From positions 1-64,000 of the forward strand of contig JAFGRU010000027.1 of the NCBI GenBank assembly GCA_016934985.1: a stretch of DNA of 64,000 nucleotides, written 5' to 3'. The translations under genes and the position numbers were made by a program. The notes below the pieces were generated by a model. It was not told the DNA's origin. It did not search any database and worked only from the letters and a program-made list of their open reading frames with translations. Position 1 is the first letter of the stretch; each line of letters begins with the position of its first letter. Shown here in pieces: positions 9,359 to 18,398 of this stretch. This DNA comes from Deltaproteobacteria bacterium. GTDB taxonomy: Bacteria > Desulfobacterota > Desulfuromonadia > Desulfuromonadales > JAAYDE01.

Positions 9359-10177
9359 ATGAAAATTGTATCTTTTAACGTCAACGGAATTCGTTCCCGC
9401 CTTCATCAGTTGCAGGCCCTTGCAGAAAAACACCGCCCCGAGATTATCGGTCTGCAGGAGACCAAGGTCCAAGATAAAGATTTCCCCCTCGCTGCAGTCG
9501 AGGAACTCGGTTATCGGGTGGCTTTTCAGGGCCAGAAAACCCATTACGGGGTGGCCATCCTTTATCGCCAGGAACCGATCGAGGTGTGCCTCGGTTTTCC
9601 CTGGGACGGCGAGGAAGCGCAGAAGCGTTTTATCAGCGCGGTGTTCAAACTTGCATCCGGAGAGTCCCTGACAGTCATCAACGGCTACTTCCCCCAAGGG
9701 GAAAACCGCGACCATCCGGTCAAATTTCCGGCCAAAAGAAAATTTTATAATGATTTGCGTCGCTTTCTGGATGAGTATTGCGATCCGGCTAAACCCCTCG
9801 TGGTGATGGGCGATTTCAACGTCGCCCCCCTGGATGCGGAAATCGGCATTGGCGCGGATAACGCCGAACGCTGGCTGCGTACCGGCAAAACCTGCTTTTT
9901 GCCGGAGGAGCGCGAGTGGTTCGGCCATCTCCTGGACTGGGGCTTGTGCGACAGCTTTCGGGAGCTGAGTCCGGACATTGACGACCGTTTCAGCTGGTTC
10001 GACTACCGTAGCCGCGGTTTCGAGTACGAGCCCAAGCGGGGCCTGCGCATCGACCATGTCCTTTTGACCCGCAGACTTCTGGATGTCTGCCGGGAAGCTG
10101 CTATCGATTACGATATCCGCGCCATGGAAAAGCCTTCCGACCATTGCCCGGTATGGGTTGAGGTGGGGGTGGAGTAA
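9359..10177 (+). CDS. xthA: Exodeoxyribonuclease III (AP endonuclease)
   Basis: This Mg-dependent enzyme cleaves DNA 5' to abasic sites and removes 3' blocking groups in base-excision repair in the cytoplasm. At 272 residues it has the usual family length. The active-site residues are all visible: Asn7 in FNVNGIR, Glu34 in LQETK, Tyr110 (NGYFPQG), Asp152 and Asn154 in GDFNVAP, Asp232 in RIDHVLL and Asp261-His262 in PSDHCPV. The ATG at 9359 has AGGGGAAA about 12 bases upstream. It is monocistronic; the next gene starts 256 bases later. Nothing is odd about it. Confidence 0.96.
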   Translation: MKIVSFNVNGIRSRLHQLQALAEKHRPEIIGLQETKVQDKDFPLAAVEELGYRVAFQGQKTHYGVAILYRQEPIEVCLGFPWDGEEAQKRFISAVFKLASGESLTVINGYFPQGENRDHPVKFPAKRKFYNDLRRFLDEYCDPAKPLVVMGDFNVAPLDAEIGIGADNAERWLRTGKTCFLPEEREWFGHLLDWGLCDSFRELSPDIDDRFSWFDYRSRGFEYEPKRGLRIDHVLLTRRLLDVCREAAIDYDIRAMEKPSDHCPVWVEVGVE

Positions 10178-10340
10178 GCGACTTTTTTCACTTCTGATAC
10201 TCTCGGTCCTCAATGGTTTTTCACTAACCAAGTGACATCCCCGGTTTTTTCGGAGACCAAATTGGGCCGGGTCTGCCCCCTTCAAAGCCTGATCCCCCCT
10301 GAAACCCGCTCTGCCGGCCATTTGTTCTGCTGGATTGAAT

Positions 10341-10391
10341 TTTGCTTGAAAAGCAAAGGCTTTGCCCGGAATTCAGTGTTGAACTCCGGGC
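10341..10391 (+). promoter_or_regulatory. Two-hairpin structured leader upstream of the EAL-HDOD gene
   Basis: Hairpin 1 is TTTGCTT-GAA-AAGCAAA (10341-10357), a perfect 7-bp stem with a triloop. Hairpin 2 spans 10364-10391: GCCCGGA pairs with TCCGGGC and, after one A-C mismatch, TTCA pairs with TGAA around loop GTGT. The pair lies 42 bases before the ATG at 10434 and looks like a 5'-UTR control element. I checked it by eye against the GEMM cyclic-di-GMP riboswitch and did not find its conserved core, so no ligand is proposed. Confidence 0.5.
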
Positions 10392-10433
10392 GGAGCAGAT
10401 AAGCGGGAACTTTTCAGGGGGAGCGGAAGCGCA

Positions 10434-11711
10434 ATGTCTTTGGAACTTAATTGTGAAAATCATGACCAATATTTTTATGAAAATTATTTTCTGGCCCGGC
10501 AGCCGATTTTCGACAGGAATGGCAATACCTGGGGGTATGAGCTTCTTTACCGCAACGGCGCCCAAAAAGACAGGGCTGAGATAAACAACCAGGAGGAGCA
10601 GGATTTTGCGGCCCTTTCCGTGGCAACCTCCGGATTCAATATTTCCCAGGAAAATGCTGACCGGACAACGAAAATCTTTCTTAATTTCACTGAGAAGTTG
10701 ATTCTCGAAGATGGACCCAGGGCTTTGCCGCCTGCGATCTGCGTCATTGAGATTCTCGAAAACGTTCGGCCTTCCCCGCAACTGCTGGAAAAGATCATCC
10801 AGCTGAAGCAGGATGGCTACCTGATTGCCGTCGATGATTTTGGTGACTACCCCTGGCAGAAGGAATATCTCGACTTTGCCGATATCATCAAGGTCGATGT
10901 CCTCGGCAAAGACCCCGACTGGTGCCGGAAGGTCTTCGAGGAACTCAGCGCCAATCGCGCCTTGAAGCTTGCCGAAAAGGTTGAAAACAACGATGAATAC
11001 AAGTTTCTGCGGGAGTTGGGTTTTGATCTTTTCCAGGGTTTTTTCTTCGCCAGACCCGAAAATCTCAAGGGCCGAAAGATATCGTCTTCCCAGACCTCCA
11101 GATTCAAGGTGTTGCAAACTCTAAATGATCCGGACCTTGACCCTGAAAAGCTGGTTCAGCTTATTTCCAGCGACCCGACCATTACCTACCGCTTGTTGCG
11201 CTTTTTGAACTCCCCCGGTTTCGGCCTTTCCATGAAGATCAATTCGGTGCGCCATGCTGTGAACCTTTTGGGTGCCAAACGATTGAAATACTGGCTGCAG
11301 ATGGTCGTTATGTCAGACATGATGTCGAGTGGAAAATCCCAGGAGCTCTATGCCATGGCCCTTTACCGGGGCAAAGTGCTTGAGGAACTTGCCATCAGAG
11401 AGCAGGTCGGGAAGGTCAATCCTGAAACCATGTTTCTTTTCGGCATGCTTTCCCTTATCGACATCATGCTTGATACGCCCATGGCCGAGGTGGTTGAAAA
11501 ACTCCCTCTGTCAGAAGAGATGAAAGCCGGTTATACTGACAACTCATCCCCCTTCGCAGCTTATCTGGATATGATGAGAACCCTTGAGAAGGCCGACGTC
11601 GACGTGTTGGAGATCATGTGTGAAGAAACGCATGTGGATATGGCGGTTTTGGCTGAAGTTTCCATCAAATCCGCCATCTGGACCCAGCAAATGGCTGAGC
11701 ATCTGCTCTGA
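10434..11711 (+). CDS. EAL-HDOD signalling protein (YuxH type), probably non-catalytic
   Basis: This 425-residue protein has an N-terminal EAL-like domain (about 15-215) that opens with the typical FLARQPIFD and WGYELLYRNG. In the latter, the EAL triplet is replaced by Glu36-Leu-Leu. Later EAL metal-binding positions are also poorly kept, so cyclic-di-GMP hydrolysis is unlikely. The C-terminal HDOD domain (about 220-420) contains ISSDPTITYRLLRFLNSPGF and NSVRHAVNLLGAKRLKYWLQ, the helical HD-related fold that lacks catalytic His-Asp pairs. Family members act as protein-interaction hubs in motility, biofilm or cell-cycle control. A GGGGGAG ribosome site precedes the ATG. The structured leader upstream may control translation. 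Confidence 0.9.
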   Translation: MSLELNCENHDQYFYENYFLARQPIFDRNGNTWGYELLYRNGAQKDRAEINNQEEQDFAALSVATSGFNISQENADRTTKIFLNFTEKLILEDGPRALPPAICVIEILENVRPSPQLLEKIIQLKQDGYLIAVDDFGDYPWQKEYLDFADIIKVDVLGKDPDWCRKVFEELSANRALKLAEKVENNDEYKFLRELGFDLFQGFFFARPENLKGRKISSSQTSRFKVLQTLNDPDLDPEKLVQLISSDPTITYRLLRFLNSPGFGLSMKINSVRHAVNLLGAKRLKYWLQMVVMSDMMSSGKSQELYAMALYRGKVLEELAIREQVGKVNPETMFLFGMLSLIDIMLDTPMAEVVEKLPLSEEMKAGYTDNSSPFAAYLDMMRTLEKADVDVLEIMCEETHVDMAVLAEVSIKSAIWTQQMAEHLL

Positions 11712-11895
11712 GGTTTTTTGCCGAGGTGTTTAGAGAGGCGAATTGCAGCAGAAAAGAAGCTGCTTGGCGATTTCAGGCCGAGCTTCGAGTATTTAATATC
11801 CTCCCTTGAATTCTGACAATTCCCTGCTATTTTCTTTGCTTGTTTATGGCCTGGTCTCACCCATTCAGGAGATGAATAAATCTTTGTGGCGTTTC
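11712..11895. other. Convergent gap, no clear terminator
   Basis: These 184 bases lie between the plus-strand EAL-HDOD gene and the minus-strand activase gene. Only a weak 5-bp stem (GCAGC/GCTGC around 11747-11765) is visible and it has no T-run, so I cannot name a terminator for either gene. Confidence 0.3.
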
Positions 11896-14800
11896 TTAAT
11901 CGGATTTTTCTGCCGCCATACCGTAAAAACGTTGAGGTCCTAGAGTTTTTAGCAGGGCTAGAGCTACCTGCTGGGTGTCTATATCGCCCTGTTGGGAAAA
12001 GAGAGGGCATATTTTGCCCCTGGTGTCGGGAAGGGTTTCGCAAATGGCCGGGGAAAGAACCTGTCCCATGGCGGAGACCATGCACCCTTCCGGGGCCACA
12101 TTGAGAATCAGATCATATCCTTCCCGGAGTTTGACAAGGGTTTCACCCACATAGGGAATCAACTCACCGCCGGGCCGCCGGGTCGGTATGACTGCAGCGG
12201 CTTCGGCAAGGAGGTCTGGCATGGCATGAGGAAGGGGAATTTCAGCCGCCCGGTAAAGAGGGGCGGCCAAAATCTTTCGCAACAGCCAATGGGCTCCGGT
12301 GACAAAAAGAAGGCGTTTCTGTTTTTTGCGCAAAAAGCGTTTGCGATTGTGCCGAAACGCATCGGAATGTGCCAGGCGAATTTCCTTTCGGCTTTCGGCG
12401 ATGCTTTCTTTGGAGCGCATGATCATGCCGCCCAATTTATATTCCAGGAAACTCCATATCGGAGCTTGGGTCAGATGAAAGCGCCGGAAGCCAAGGATGT
12501 CCAGCAAGCTCCGATGCAGGCCTTCAAATTGGGCGGTCCGCATGTAGACTTCGCCATTAATGTGTATTTTTATTACGTTCTTTGGCAGCGGACCATGGCA
12601 CCATTTTTGGGAAAAGCAGTGCAGTGGTTTCAAAAGATCGCAAGCGTACCAACGGTAGGCAAAAAATTTGACCACCCAGCCGAAAAGAGGAATATGACCA
12701 AAGCGTTTGCCCCATTGCTGCCTTTTTGGGGATGGCGGCAGGCGTTTTTCGAAAATCTTTCCAAGTTCTTTTTTCAATCCCTTGTAGTCATTTAAAAATT
12801 GTGAATATTCATCCCCATTCCGGCAGCGGGTTGCGCCCTCGGCCAGTAGCTGGTGCAGTACGCCCTGGAGAATAATACTCTGGATACCACGCAGGAATAC
12901 CCAGTCTGGAAAACCGATGTTAAAGCCTTGGTTCTCATGGCCTACCAGAAACTGCATGATGGCTTCATCCGATTCATCCTGGGCAGAGGCACTGGATGAA
13001 GCCTGGTGCTGGTGTAAAAATATTTTATGGGTTTCCACATACTGGCCCTGGCGGCAGGGGCCGAGTCCTTTGTTGTTGAAAATCAGAAGGCGTTTTTTTT
13101 CAGCCAGTTGTGGATCACCAGCCAAACGTCTACGTTTGAAAGTTTTTACAGCTAGAAGAATATCCCCGTAAACAGCGGCAAGGGGGGTGCAAACGGAATC
13201 TCCGGCTACTGAACGGCCTCTTGCGACAGCCGCCTGAAGATCGTAGTCATCGTCATAATTGTCAAGACAGGTGAATCCTGCCCCGCGCACCACCGACAGA
13301 AGCAGGCGGTTGTCGGAAAGGGTGGGGAAACAGATGACATCCTTCTCCTTATCGAGGGGTTCGCGGTTGACCAGTGGATCAAGAACCCGGATGTCGAATT
13401 CCTCCTGGTTGAAGCCGGCCAGGGTTTGGTGCAGTCCGTCGCTTAACTGTTTGACGTAGGTGTTGATGCGGTTTTCCAGGTGCGCCAATTCCTGGATGGC
13501 GGCATCCGACTGAATACGCAGGACCGGACGGTTACGGGCCAATTGGTCGAGGAGAGGGTTGGTGACACTGTCGGGCCCGCACAAAAATGTGGAGACCTGA
13601 ACCAAGGGCAAGGGCCCATTCGCGCTGCTTTCAATTTTTTTAAAGATTTTTTTCAGGCCGGGATGACGCAGGATTGTGTGCAGCTGCCCCCGCGCTGCGG
13701 CCTGGGTCAGGGTGGCAATGGTGTGGGCGTTGCGCCAGTAGAGATGTTTGAATTCAGGGGCCGGATCGACCTCCAGCAGGTGGCCGGGAATGCCCGCGAG
13801 CCCCTTGTCACGCAGAAGCCTGCCAATATGGCTGTCGTAAATACCCGGATTAAGGACATATTCCCGTCCCAAAACCAAAGCCACCTGGTGCCCCTTGGCC
13901 AGGGCCTCCTCGACCAGTTCGGCAGCCTTGTCGGCGGTACGCGCTTTGAGGTTGAGCTGAGCTTCGACGGCCCTTGCGACAATCTGGCGAAAGCTTTCAA
14001 GGTCGGGGGCCAAGCCGTAATGACGGAAGACCGATTGCAAGCGTGAATGGAGTTTGTGGGCGAGAATTTCTCCGTCAAATGATTTGAGGTCGACATAAAA
14101 AAGGTTTATTCGGGCTTGAGGGAAATGTTTTAGCGCCACAGCCCGGGCGGCGGCAGGTCCCCCCTGATTGACGGTGCAGGCGCGTCCCAAAGATGCCCCT
14201 GAATGAGGGAGAAATTCGATTTGTGGAGCGAGGATCAGGCCGTGGGGTTCTTTCGCCAGACGAAGCATCTGTCCCATAGCGCCGATGAAAGGTGCGCAGG
14301 TGTCGATGGGGAAATGCGCACGGCCGAGGATGATATCCTCTTTTTCAAGGTTGTCCACATGGACCGGAATACCAAGTGGTAAAAAAAGATGGGCGAAAAA
14401 GGTTGCGAACTCCGATATGGCGAAACTGCGCGGAATAACCAGCCGTTCCGGATTTTCAGATGAAGGCAGTGCGTCGGCCATGAAATGCCATAGCTGACGG
14501 TAGGTGGCGGGTGCCTGGTCAGGTTTCTTCTCCAAATTACTTTGCTTCTCGTTGATGGAGGCACAGCCCCCCAGGAAAAAGCCAAACTGCTTCCCCTGGG
14601 GATCAACAGCAGTTAGATGGGAGCGGTTGCAGCGTGCTTCCTTATCACCGCATACTGTTCCCCGGCATGGGACGATTTTTTTATGGTAGTCCTGGTGGAT
14701 GAACTCTTCCAGCGAAATGCTTCGGGCGGAACGGAGCCCTTGTTCGGCGAGGGTGTTTATCAAACCGAGGCAGGCACGGTGCCCCGGGTTCGGAGGGACA

Positions 14801-16638
14801 AGGCAATAGGCCGGAGCTCCGAGATGCTCCTGGAGACGTTGGGCCACGGCCACCGGCAGGGGCTCGCTGAGCATGGTCTGGCCATGGAGCAGGGTCACGG
14901 CATGATGTGGCAGCTCGATGCGGTTCCAAAGACTGCGTGCCATATTTTCGGCGATGGCCCGGTTGGCCGAAGCCAGGATCTCTTCGCGGGGAATGCCCCG
15001 GGCTTCGAGACGGCGGGCATTCTCCAGCAGAAAGACGGCGCAGGTGGCGTTGATAGCGTAGCCCTTTTCCGCTTTCCAGGCCAGGTTGGTGGCTTCGCCA
15101 ATATCCGGGAAATGGAAGAGGGCCGCCAGTGTGTCCATGAGACTCCCCGTCCCGGCGGAACATTTGGTGTTCATGACATTGTCGAAGAGTTCCCCCTTTT
15201 TAAGAGCGATAGTCGAGACCTTGGTGTCTTCCCCACCGACATCCACCAGGATGCACAAGTCTTCATTAATGGTTTCAAGCCCGGCTTTTTTCAGACGACC
15301 GATGTGTTCCTTCACCAGACCGAGAGACCCACGGGCGTGAGCGTAATTCTCAACCAGTACCAGAAGGCGACCGGCCAGTTGCGGGTAAATGTGGGTAAAA
15401 GCTTGCTGCACCTGAAAACGGGCACTGCCGGTAATACCGATGCCGGCGATATTCAGAGACGTAGCGCCTATTTGGGTAAGCTCGGAGAGCAGAGTCTTGA
15501 TGGTATCGATGGTGTCCCCGGCGTTGCTGCATGTTCCTTGGTAAAAAACTTCCTGGTTGTCGGCACCGGCAACAACGAGCTTGGCCATGGTCGAGCCGAC
15601 ATCAAGTCCCATCAGGACCGGTTTGTTCCACCAATTTTCAGCGGCAAGCGCAGTTTTTGGGGATTGTTCCAGACGATGATACAGATTGTTGGCGACAAGG
15701 TGGGAGTGAGTGTTTGGGAGGGAAGGCAATCGATGGAGAGACGGCGAATCGAAAAGAGGACTCGCCTGAGGAAGAGGAAAGGAAGAAAACAACGACTTCT
15801 CCAATTGCATGAGACCTTTTAACGGTAGGCTTCCCTCGCGGTCGTGATGAATATTAAGTACACCTTTGCCGGCAAGAAAGTCTTCCGCACAGTCCCGGGC
15901 GAAGGCCCATTCAAACACCCCACCGGTCAGCCACACCGTTTTAAACCCTTTTGGAATGGTCTTGCAGGCTTTTAGAACTTCCGACTTAACCGTGACGGCC
16001 AGGGCATAGTCGATGGGCAGACCCTGGTTTTTATCCGAGATGGTGGCCGACGAGGCAAAGACTCCGCAGCGGTCGGTGCGAACAGGAATTTCCTGCCGTC
16101 TTCCCTTGCCCATATCCCCCGTGTAGTTGGCCAGGAGCGTATCGACCCTGGCGCGGTCGACGTTCAACTTTTGAAGGATGCGGTCGAGATTGAGGCCGCA
16201 ACCCGAACCGCAACGAGGTGGATGGGTGAAAAGATCCTGGTGGAGGTTGCCTGCCGGATCGACACCTACGGCTGTATATCCCGAAGCGGAGATTTCCAGG
16301 ATTGCCACAGGGTGGTCCTCAGCCAAAGACTCCGCCGCTGACCATAAGGCCGCTTCCGGCAGAACAATACGGCCTTTCCCGATCAGTTCCCGAACCAGAT
16401 CCCGGATCTTTCCGGTTAGAAAGATATCAGTATCCAAGCTGAGGGAGATCAGACCCAGAGCAGTCAGCTCAGCTTTAAGATCATTGTGGCTGGATAAGGT
16501 GTGGGATTGCAGAAGGTTCCGCTCGGAGTCACAACAATGAATCCGCAGCCTTTCCGTCCCGGCATCGATGAAAACTTTCCGGGCTTTTGCAGGGGAATCG
16601 ACAGGGCGGAAATTATCAGTTTTTTTTTGATGGGACAT
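11896..16638 (-). CDS. Giant 2-hydroxyacyl-CoA dehydratase activase-like ATPase (BadF/HgdC + DUF2229), 1580 aa
   Basis: Activases of this superfamily bind ATP in an actin-like fold and pass an electron from a 4Fe-4S cluster to a dehydratase or reductase. Here a degenerate first ASKHA module (about 20-330) is followed by a complete one from about residue 342. That module has GLDVGSTMAKLVV (phosphate 1), ILVDVGGEDTK (phosphate 2), and both cluster cysteines in MNTKCSAGTGS and NATCAVFLLENARRL. A DUF2229 region begins near 686 (FFLGGCASINEK, then HFPIDTCAPFIGAMGQ), with a long C-terminal HgdB-like region. I chose ATG 16638 (GAGGCGA before it) over an in-frame ATG 54 bases upstream that has no ribosome site. 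The substrate is unknown; no dehydratase subunit genes adjoin it, so it may be a self-contained or orphan radical-generating enzyme. Confidence 0.9.
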   Translation of the reverse strand: MSHQKKTDNFRPVDSPAKARKVFIDAGTERLRIHCCDSERNLLQSHTLSSHNDLKAELTALGLISLSLDTDIFLTGKIRDLVRELIGKGRIVLPEAALWSAAESLAEDHPVAILEISASGYTAVGVDPAGNLHQDLFTHPPRCGSGCGLNLDRILQKLNVDRARVDTLLANYTGDMGKGRRQEIPVRTDRCGVFASSATISDKNQGLPIDYALAVTVKSEVLKACKTIPKGFKTVWLTGGVFEWAFARDCAEDFLAGKGVLNIHHDREGSLPLKGLMQLEKSLFSSFPLPQASPLFDSPSLHRLPSLPNTHSHLVANNLYHRLEQSPKTALAAENWWNKPVLMGLDVGSTMAKLVVAGADNQEVFYQGTCSNAGDTIDTIKTLLSELTQIGATSLNIAGIGITGSARFQVQQAFTHIYPQLAGRLLVLVENYAHARGSLGLVKEHIGRLKKAGLETINEDLCILVDVGGEDTKVSTIALKKGELFDNVMNTKCSAGTGSLMDTLAALFHFPDIGEATNLAWKAEKGYAINATCAVFLLENARRLEARGIPREEILASANRAIAENMARSLWNRIELPHHAVTLLHGQTMLSEPLPVAVAQRLQEHLGAPAYCLVPPNPGHRACLGLINTLAEQGLRSARSISLEEFIHQDYHKKIVPCRGTVCGDKEARCNRSHLTAVDPQGKQFGFFLGGCASINEKQSNLEKKPDQAPATYRQLWHFMADALPSSENPERLVIPRSFAISEFATFFAHLFLPLGIPVHVDNLEKEDIILGRAHFPIDTCAPFIGAMGQMLRLAKEPHGLILAPQIEFLPHSGASLGRACTVNQGGPAAARAVALKHFPQARINLFYVDLKSFDGEILAHKLHSRLQSVFRHYGLAPDLESFRQIVARAVEAQLNLKARTADKAAELVEEALAKGHQVALVLGREYVLNPGIYDSHIGRLLRDKGLAGIPGHLLEVDPAPEFKHLYWRNAHTIATLTQAAARGQLHTILRHPGLKKIFKKIESSANGPLPLVQVSTFLCGPDSVTNPLLDQLARNRPVLRIQSDAAIQELAHLENRINTYVKQLSDGLHQTLAGFNQEEFDIRVLDPLVNREPLDKEKDVICFPTLSDNRLLLSVVRGAGFTCLDNYDDDYDLQAAVARGRSVAGDSVCTPLAAVYGDILLAVKTFKRRRLAGDPQLAEKKRLLIFNNKGLGPCRQGQYVETHKIFLHQHQASSSASAQDESDEAIMQFLVGHENQGFNIGFPDWVFLRGIQSIILQGVLHQLLAEGATRCRNGDEYSQFLNDYKGLKKELGKIFEKRLPPSPKRQQWGKRFGHIPLFGWVVKFFAYRWYACDLLKPLHCFSQKWCHGPLPKNVIKIHINGEVYMRTAQFEGLHRSLLDILGFRRFHLTQAPIWSFLEYKLGGMIMRSKESIAESRKEIRLAHSDAFRHNRKRFLRKKQKRLLFVTGAHWLLRKILAAPLYRAAEIPLPHAMPDLLAEAAAVIPTRRPGGELIPYVGETLVKLREGYDLILNVAPEGCMVSAMGQVLSPAICETLPDTRGKICPLFSQQGDIDTQQVALALLKTLGPQRFYGMAAEKSD

Positions 16639-17223
16639 TCGCCTCGAGGTTATTCCAGGATATAATTTTATTTTCTTGAAATTTTTGAACATTTTACAGG
16701 AAACATAAGATTTGAGTCCAGGAATCTCGTGGGGGCAAGGTGAAAGACGGAAAGTGCAGGGGAGGGAAGAGCCTTTTGCAAATCATTTTTAGGTCGACAC
16801 AAAGGCTGCCAGAAATTTTCCCAAACGTTGGGCGATACATTTGTTTTTCTATAAAATAATTTTTTTACTGCCGTCTTCAAAAGACCTGTCAGAGTGCCAG
16901 ATTGCCAGCGGTTAAAAAATAGTAATGAAAAATTCAGTGGATATCCGAGCTGTTGCGAGGTCTTGGTCTTGTGATAAACTTCCACGAATAACCCTGCCCT
17001 TTAAAAAAAAATAAATTTTGGTTGAATTGGTCTGCCTCTACAGCTACAGTGGCAACATCTATTTGAACTCATTAATGTTTTAAGAAAACGATTCGTTTGT
17101 AAATAGCGTTCTTCGAATAGTTGCCCCTATTTTTTTAAATCTGATAACCTAATGTTTAACTTGTTGATTAAATAAAATTATTAAAACTTAACATTTTTCT
17201 CAGTTACAGAAGATGGCTCCGCG
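16639..17223. other. Divergent AT-rich intergenic region upstream of the capsule operon
   Basis: These 585 bases hold no convincing gene. The right half (about 17000-17210) is very AT-rich and should contain the promoter of the capsule operon. I found no JUMPstart/ops element (GGCGGTAG) of the RfaH type and no clean sigma-54 box. Confidence 0.5.
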
Positions 17224-17619
17224 ATGAAGCAAATGAAGTATTTTGGCGGTTATTTCCCAAGGCGGATGTTTGCCTTCCTTCTTCCCCTTTTTCTCTTCGG
17301 TTGTGCCCCTTTGGCGGCTCGAAGTTTGTCCTCGCCACATGCTCCTCCTCCCCAGAAATCAGCAAGCCCTTTAGTTGACTGGGCTGCGACCGCTTCCGTT
17401 GGCAACCAAACAAAACTTACTGATTCCGCTTTTGGGGGAACCATCAAGGTCTACCTGGATCAGGAATATCTGGCTGCTTCGGGATTGACCTGCAAGAAAA
17501 TCCGGGCTCAAAAGAGGTCCTCGTTCAGTGAAGAGGTAGCAGTTTGTCGCAGTGAAAAGGGGAAATGGTTTCTGGCGCCGCGCATATGGGGTCATTTCGC
17601 AGGAGGAGATGGGAATTGA
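17224..17619 (+). CDS. Small lipoprotein at the head of the capsule operon, 131 aa
   Basis: The N-terminus has basic residues, then FAFLLPLFLFGCAPLAA. FLFGC is a lipobox, so Cys27 should be lipidated and the protein membrane-anchored in the periplasm. The mature part is short. It has a Ser/Pro-rich linker and then a compact domain with two more cysteines (LTCKKIRAQKRS and VAVCRSEKGKWFLAP), possibly a disulfide. The layout resembles the small DVU3141-type lipoproteins often encoded beside Kps capsule genes, a family call made from memory. Its stop overlaps the TTG start of kpsM, so it is translationally coupled to the exporter. It may act as an accessory factor of capsule export. Confidence 0.75.
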   Translation: MKQMKYFGGYFPRRMFAFLLPLFLFGCAPLAARSLSSPHAPPPQKSASPLVDWAATASVGNQTKLTDSAFGGTIKVYLDQEYLAASGLTCKKIRAQKRSSFSEEVAVCRSEKGKWFLAPRIWGHFAGGDGN

Positions 17620-18398
17620 ACACCTTCCGAACGGCAGTCAGGAACCAGGGGATCGTTGTCTGGGCGCTGATGCTGCGTGAAACCAAAACCCTGTTTGGCA
17701 AGCACAAACTGGGCTATCTGTGGGCGCCCATCAATGTGGCGTATGGCATCGGGATTTTCTGGTTTATCCGGGACTATGCCGGCTTTGAGCCGCCCCCCGG
17801 GTTATCGACACCTACCTTTCTTATTGGCGGTTTTATCCCCTTTTATTTGTTCTCCGAAATGGTAACCGGCGGCATGAATGCCATTGGTGGCAATAAAGCT
17901 CTGCTGACCTATCCCCAAGTCCAGCCTTTGGATCTTTTGATTGCAAGGGCTTTACTTAATGGCGCCATGTATTTTTGCGTCATGGTCTTTTTGCTGGTTG
18001 TAGCAAAGTTTATGGGATACCTGGTCGATATCCCTCATCCTGAGATTATGCTGTTGGCACTGCTGCTGGCGGTGCTTTTGGGGTTCGGGACCGGTTGCCT
18101 GTGTTCGGCCTTGAATCTCATGTGGCCCACCACCAATCGAATCGTACCCATGATTGTACGAGCCTTATTTTATGTCTCCGGCCTTTTCTTTTCCATTGAG
18201 GCTGCTCCGTCCGGCGCTCAAAACACTCTGTTTTTCAATCCGATATCACATCTGATAGAATTTTTGCGCAGCAGTTTTATTCCGGACCACCTCAGTCGTT
18301 TTGTGTATCTGCCCTATGTCGTAGGTTGGATTGTTGTCACCCTAGCGCTGGGGTTGTTTCTTGAACGCTATTCGCGGAATTATTTGGATAGAATCTAG
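17616..18398 (+). CDS. kpsM: Capsular polysaccharide ABC exporter, permease (KpsM-like)
   Basis: Inner-membrane half of the ABC-2-type exporter that moves the finished, lipid-linked capsule chain across the membrane together with KpsT. I place the start at TTG 17616: AGGAGG lies 9 bases before it, it overlaps the lipoprotein stop (TTGA), and it gives the expected 260 residues starting MNTFRTAVRNQGIVVWALMLRE. An in-frame ATG at 17565 has no such site. About six membrane spans are visible (for example YFCVMVFLLVVAKFMG, IMLLALLLAVLLGFGTGCL, VVGWIVVTLALGLFLE). RETKTLFGKHKLGYLWAPIN is the conserved cytoplasmic entry motif of this family. The next gene starts directly after its stop. Confidence 0.93.
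   Translation: MNTFRTAVRNQGIVVWALMLRETKTLFGKHKLGYLWAPINVAYGIGIFWFIRDYAGFEPPPGLSTPTFLIGGFIPFYLFSEMVTGGMNAIGGNKALLTYPQVQPLDLLIARALLNGAMYFCVMVFLLVVAKFMGYLVDIPHPEIMLLALLLAVLLGFGTGCLCSALNLMWPTTNRIVPMIVRALFYVSGLFFSIEAAPSGAQNTLFFNPISHLIEFLRSSFIPDHLSRFVYLPYVVGWIVVTLALGLFLERYSRNYLDRI

Noticed and set aside
9317-10321. Minus-strand 334-codon frame over xthA
   Set aside because: Shadow of xthA; the plus strand has every catalytic residue of exonuclease III.
10341-10391. GEMM (cyclic-di-GMP) riboswitch
   Set aside because: Only general hairpin character and a short AAAGC-like stretch; the conserved tandem core is missing.
10224-11117. Minus-strand 297-codon frame over the EAL-HDOD gene
   Set aside because: Antisense shadow with no domain pattern.
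14617-15822. Plus-strand 401-codon frame inside the activase gene
   Set aside because: Antisense to the cysteine-containing ATPase module; no ribosome site and no recognisable family.
16639-17223. JUMPstart/ops element for RfaH upstream of the capsule operon
   Set aside because: GGCGGTAG or a close variant was not found in the gap.
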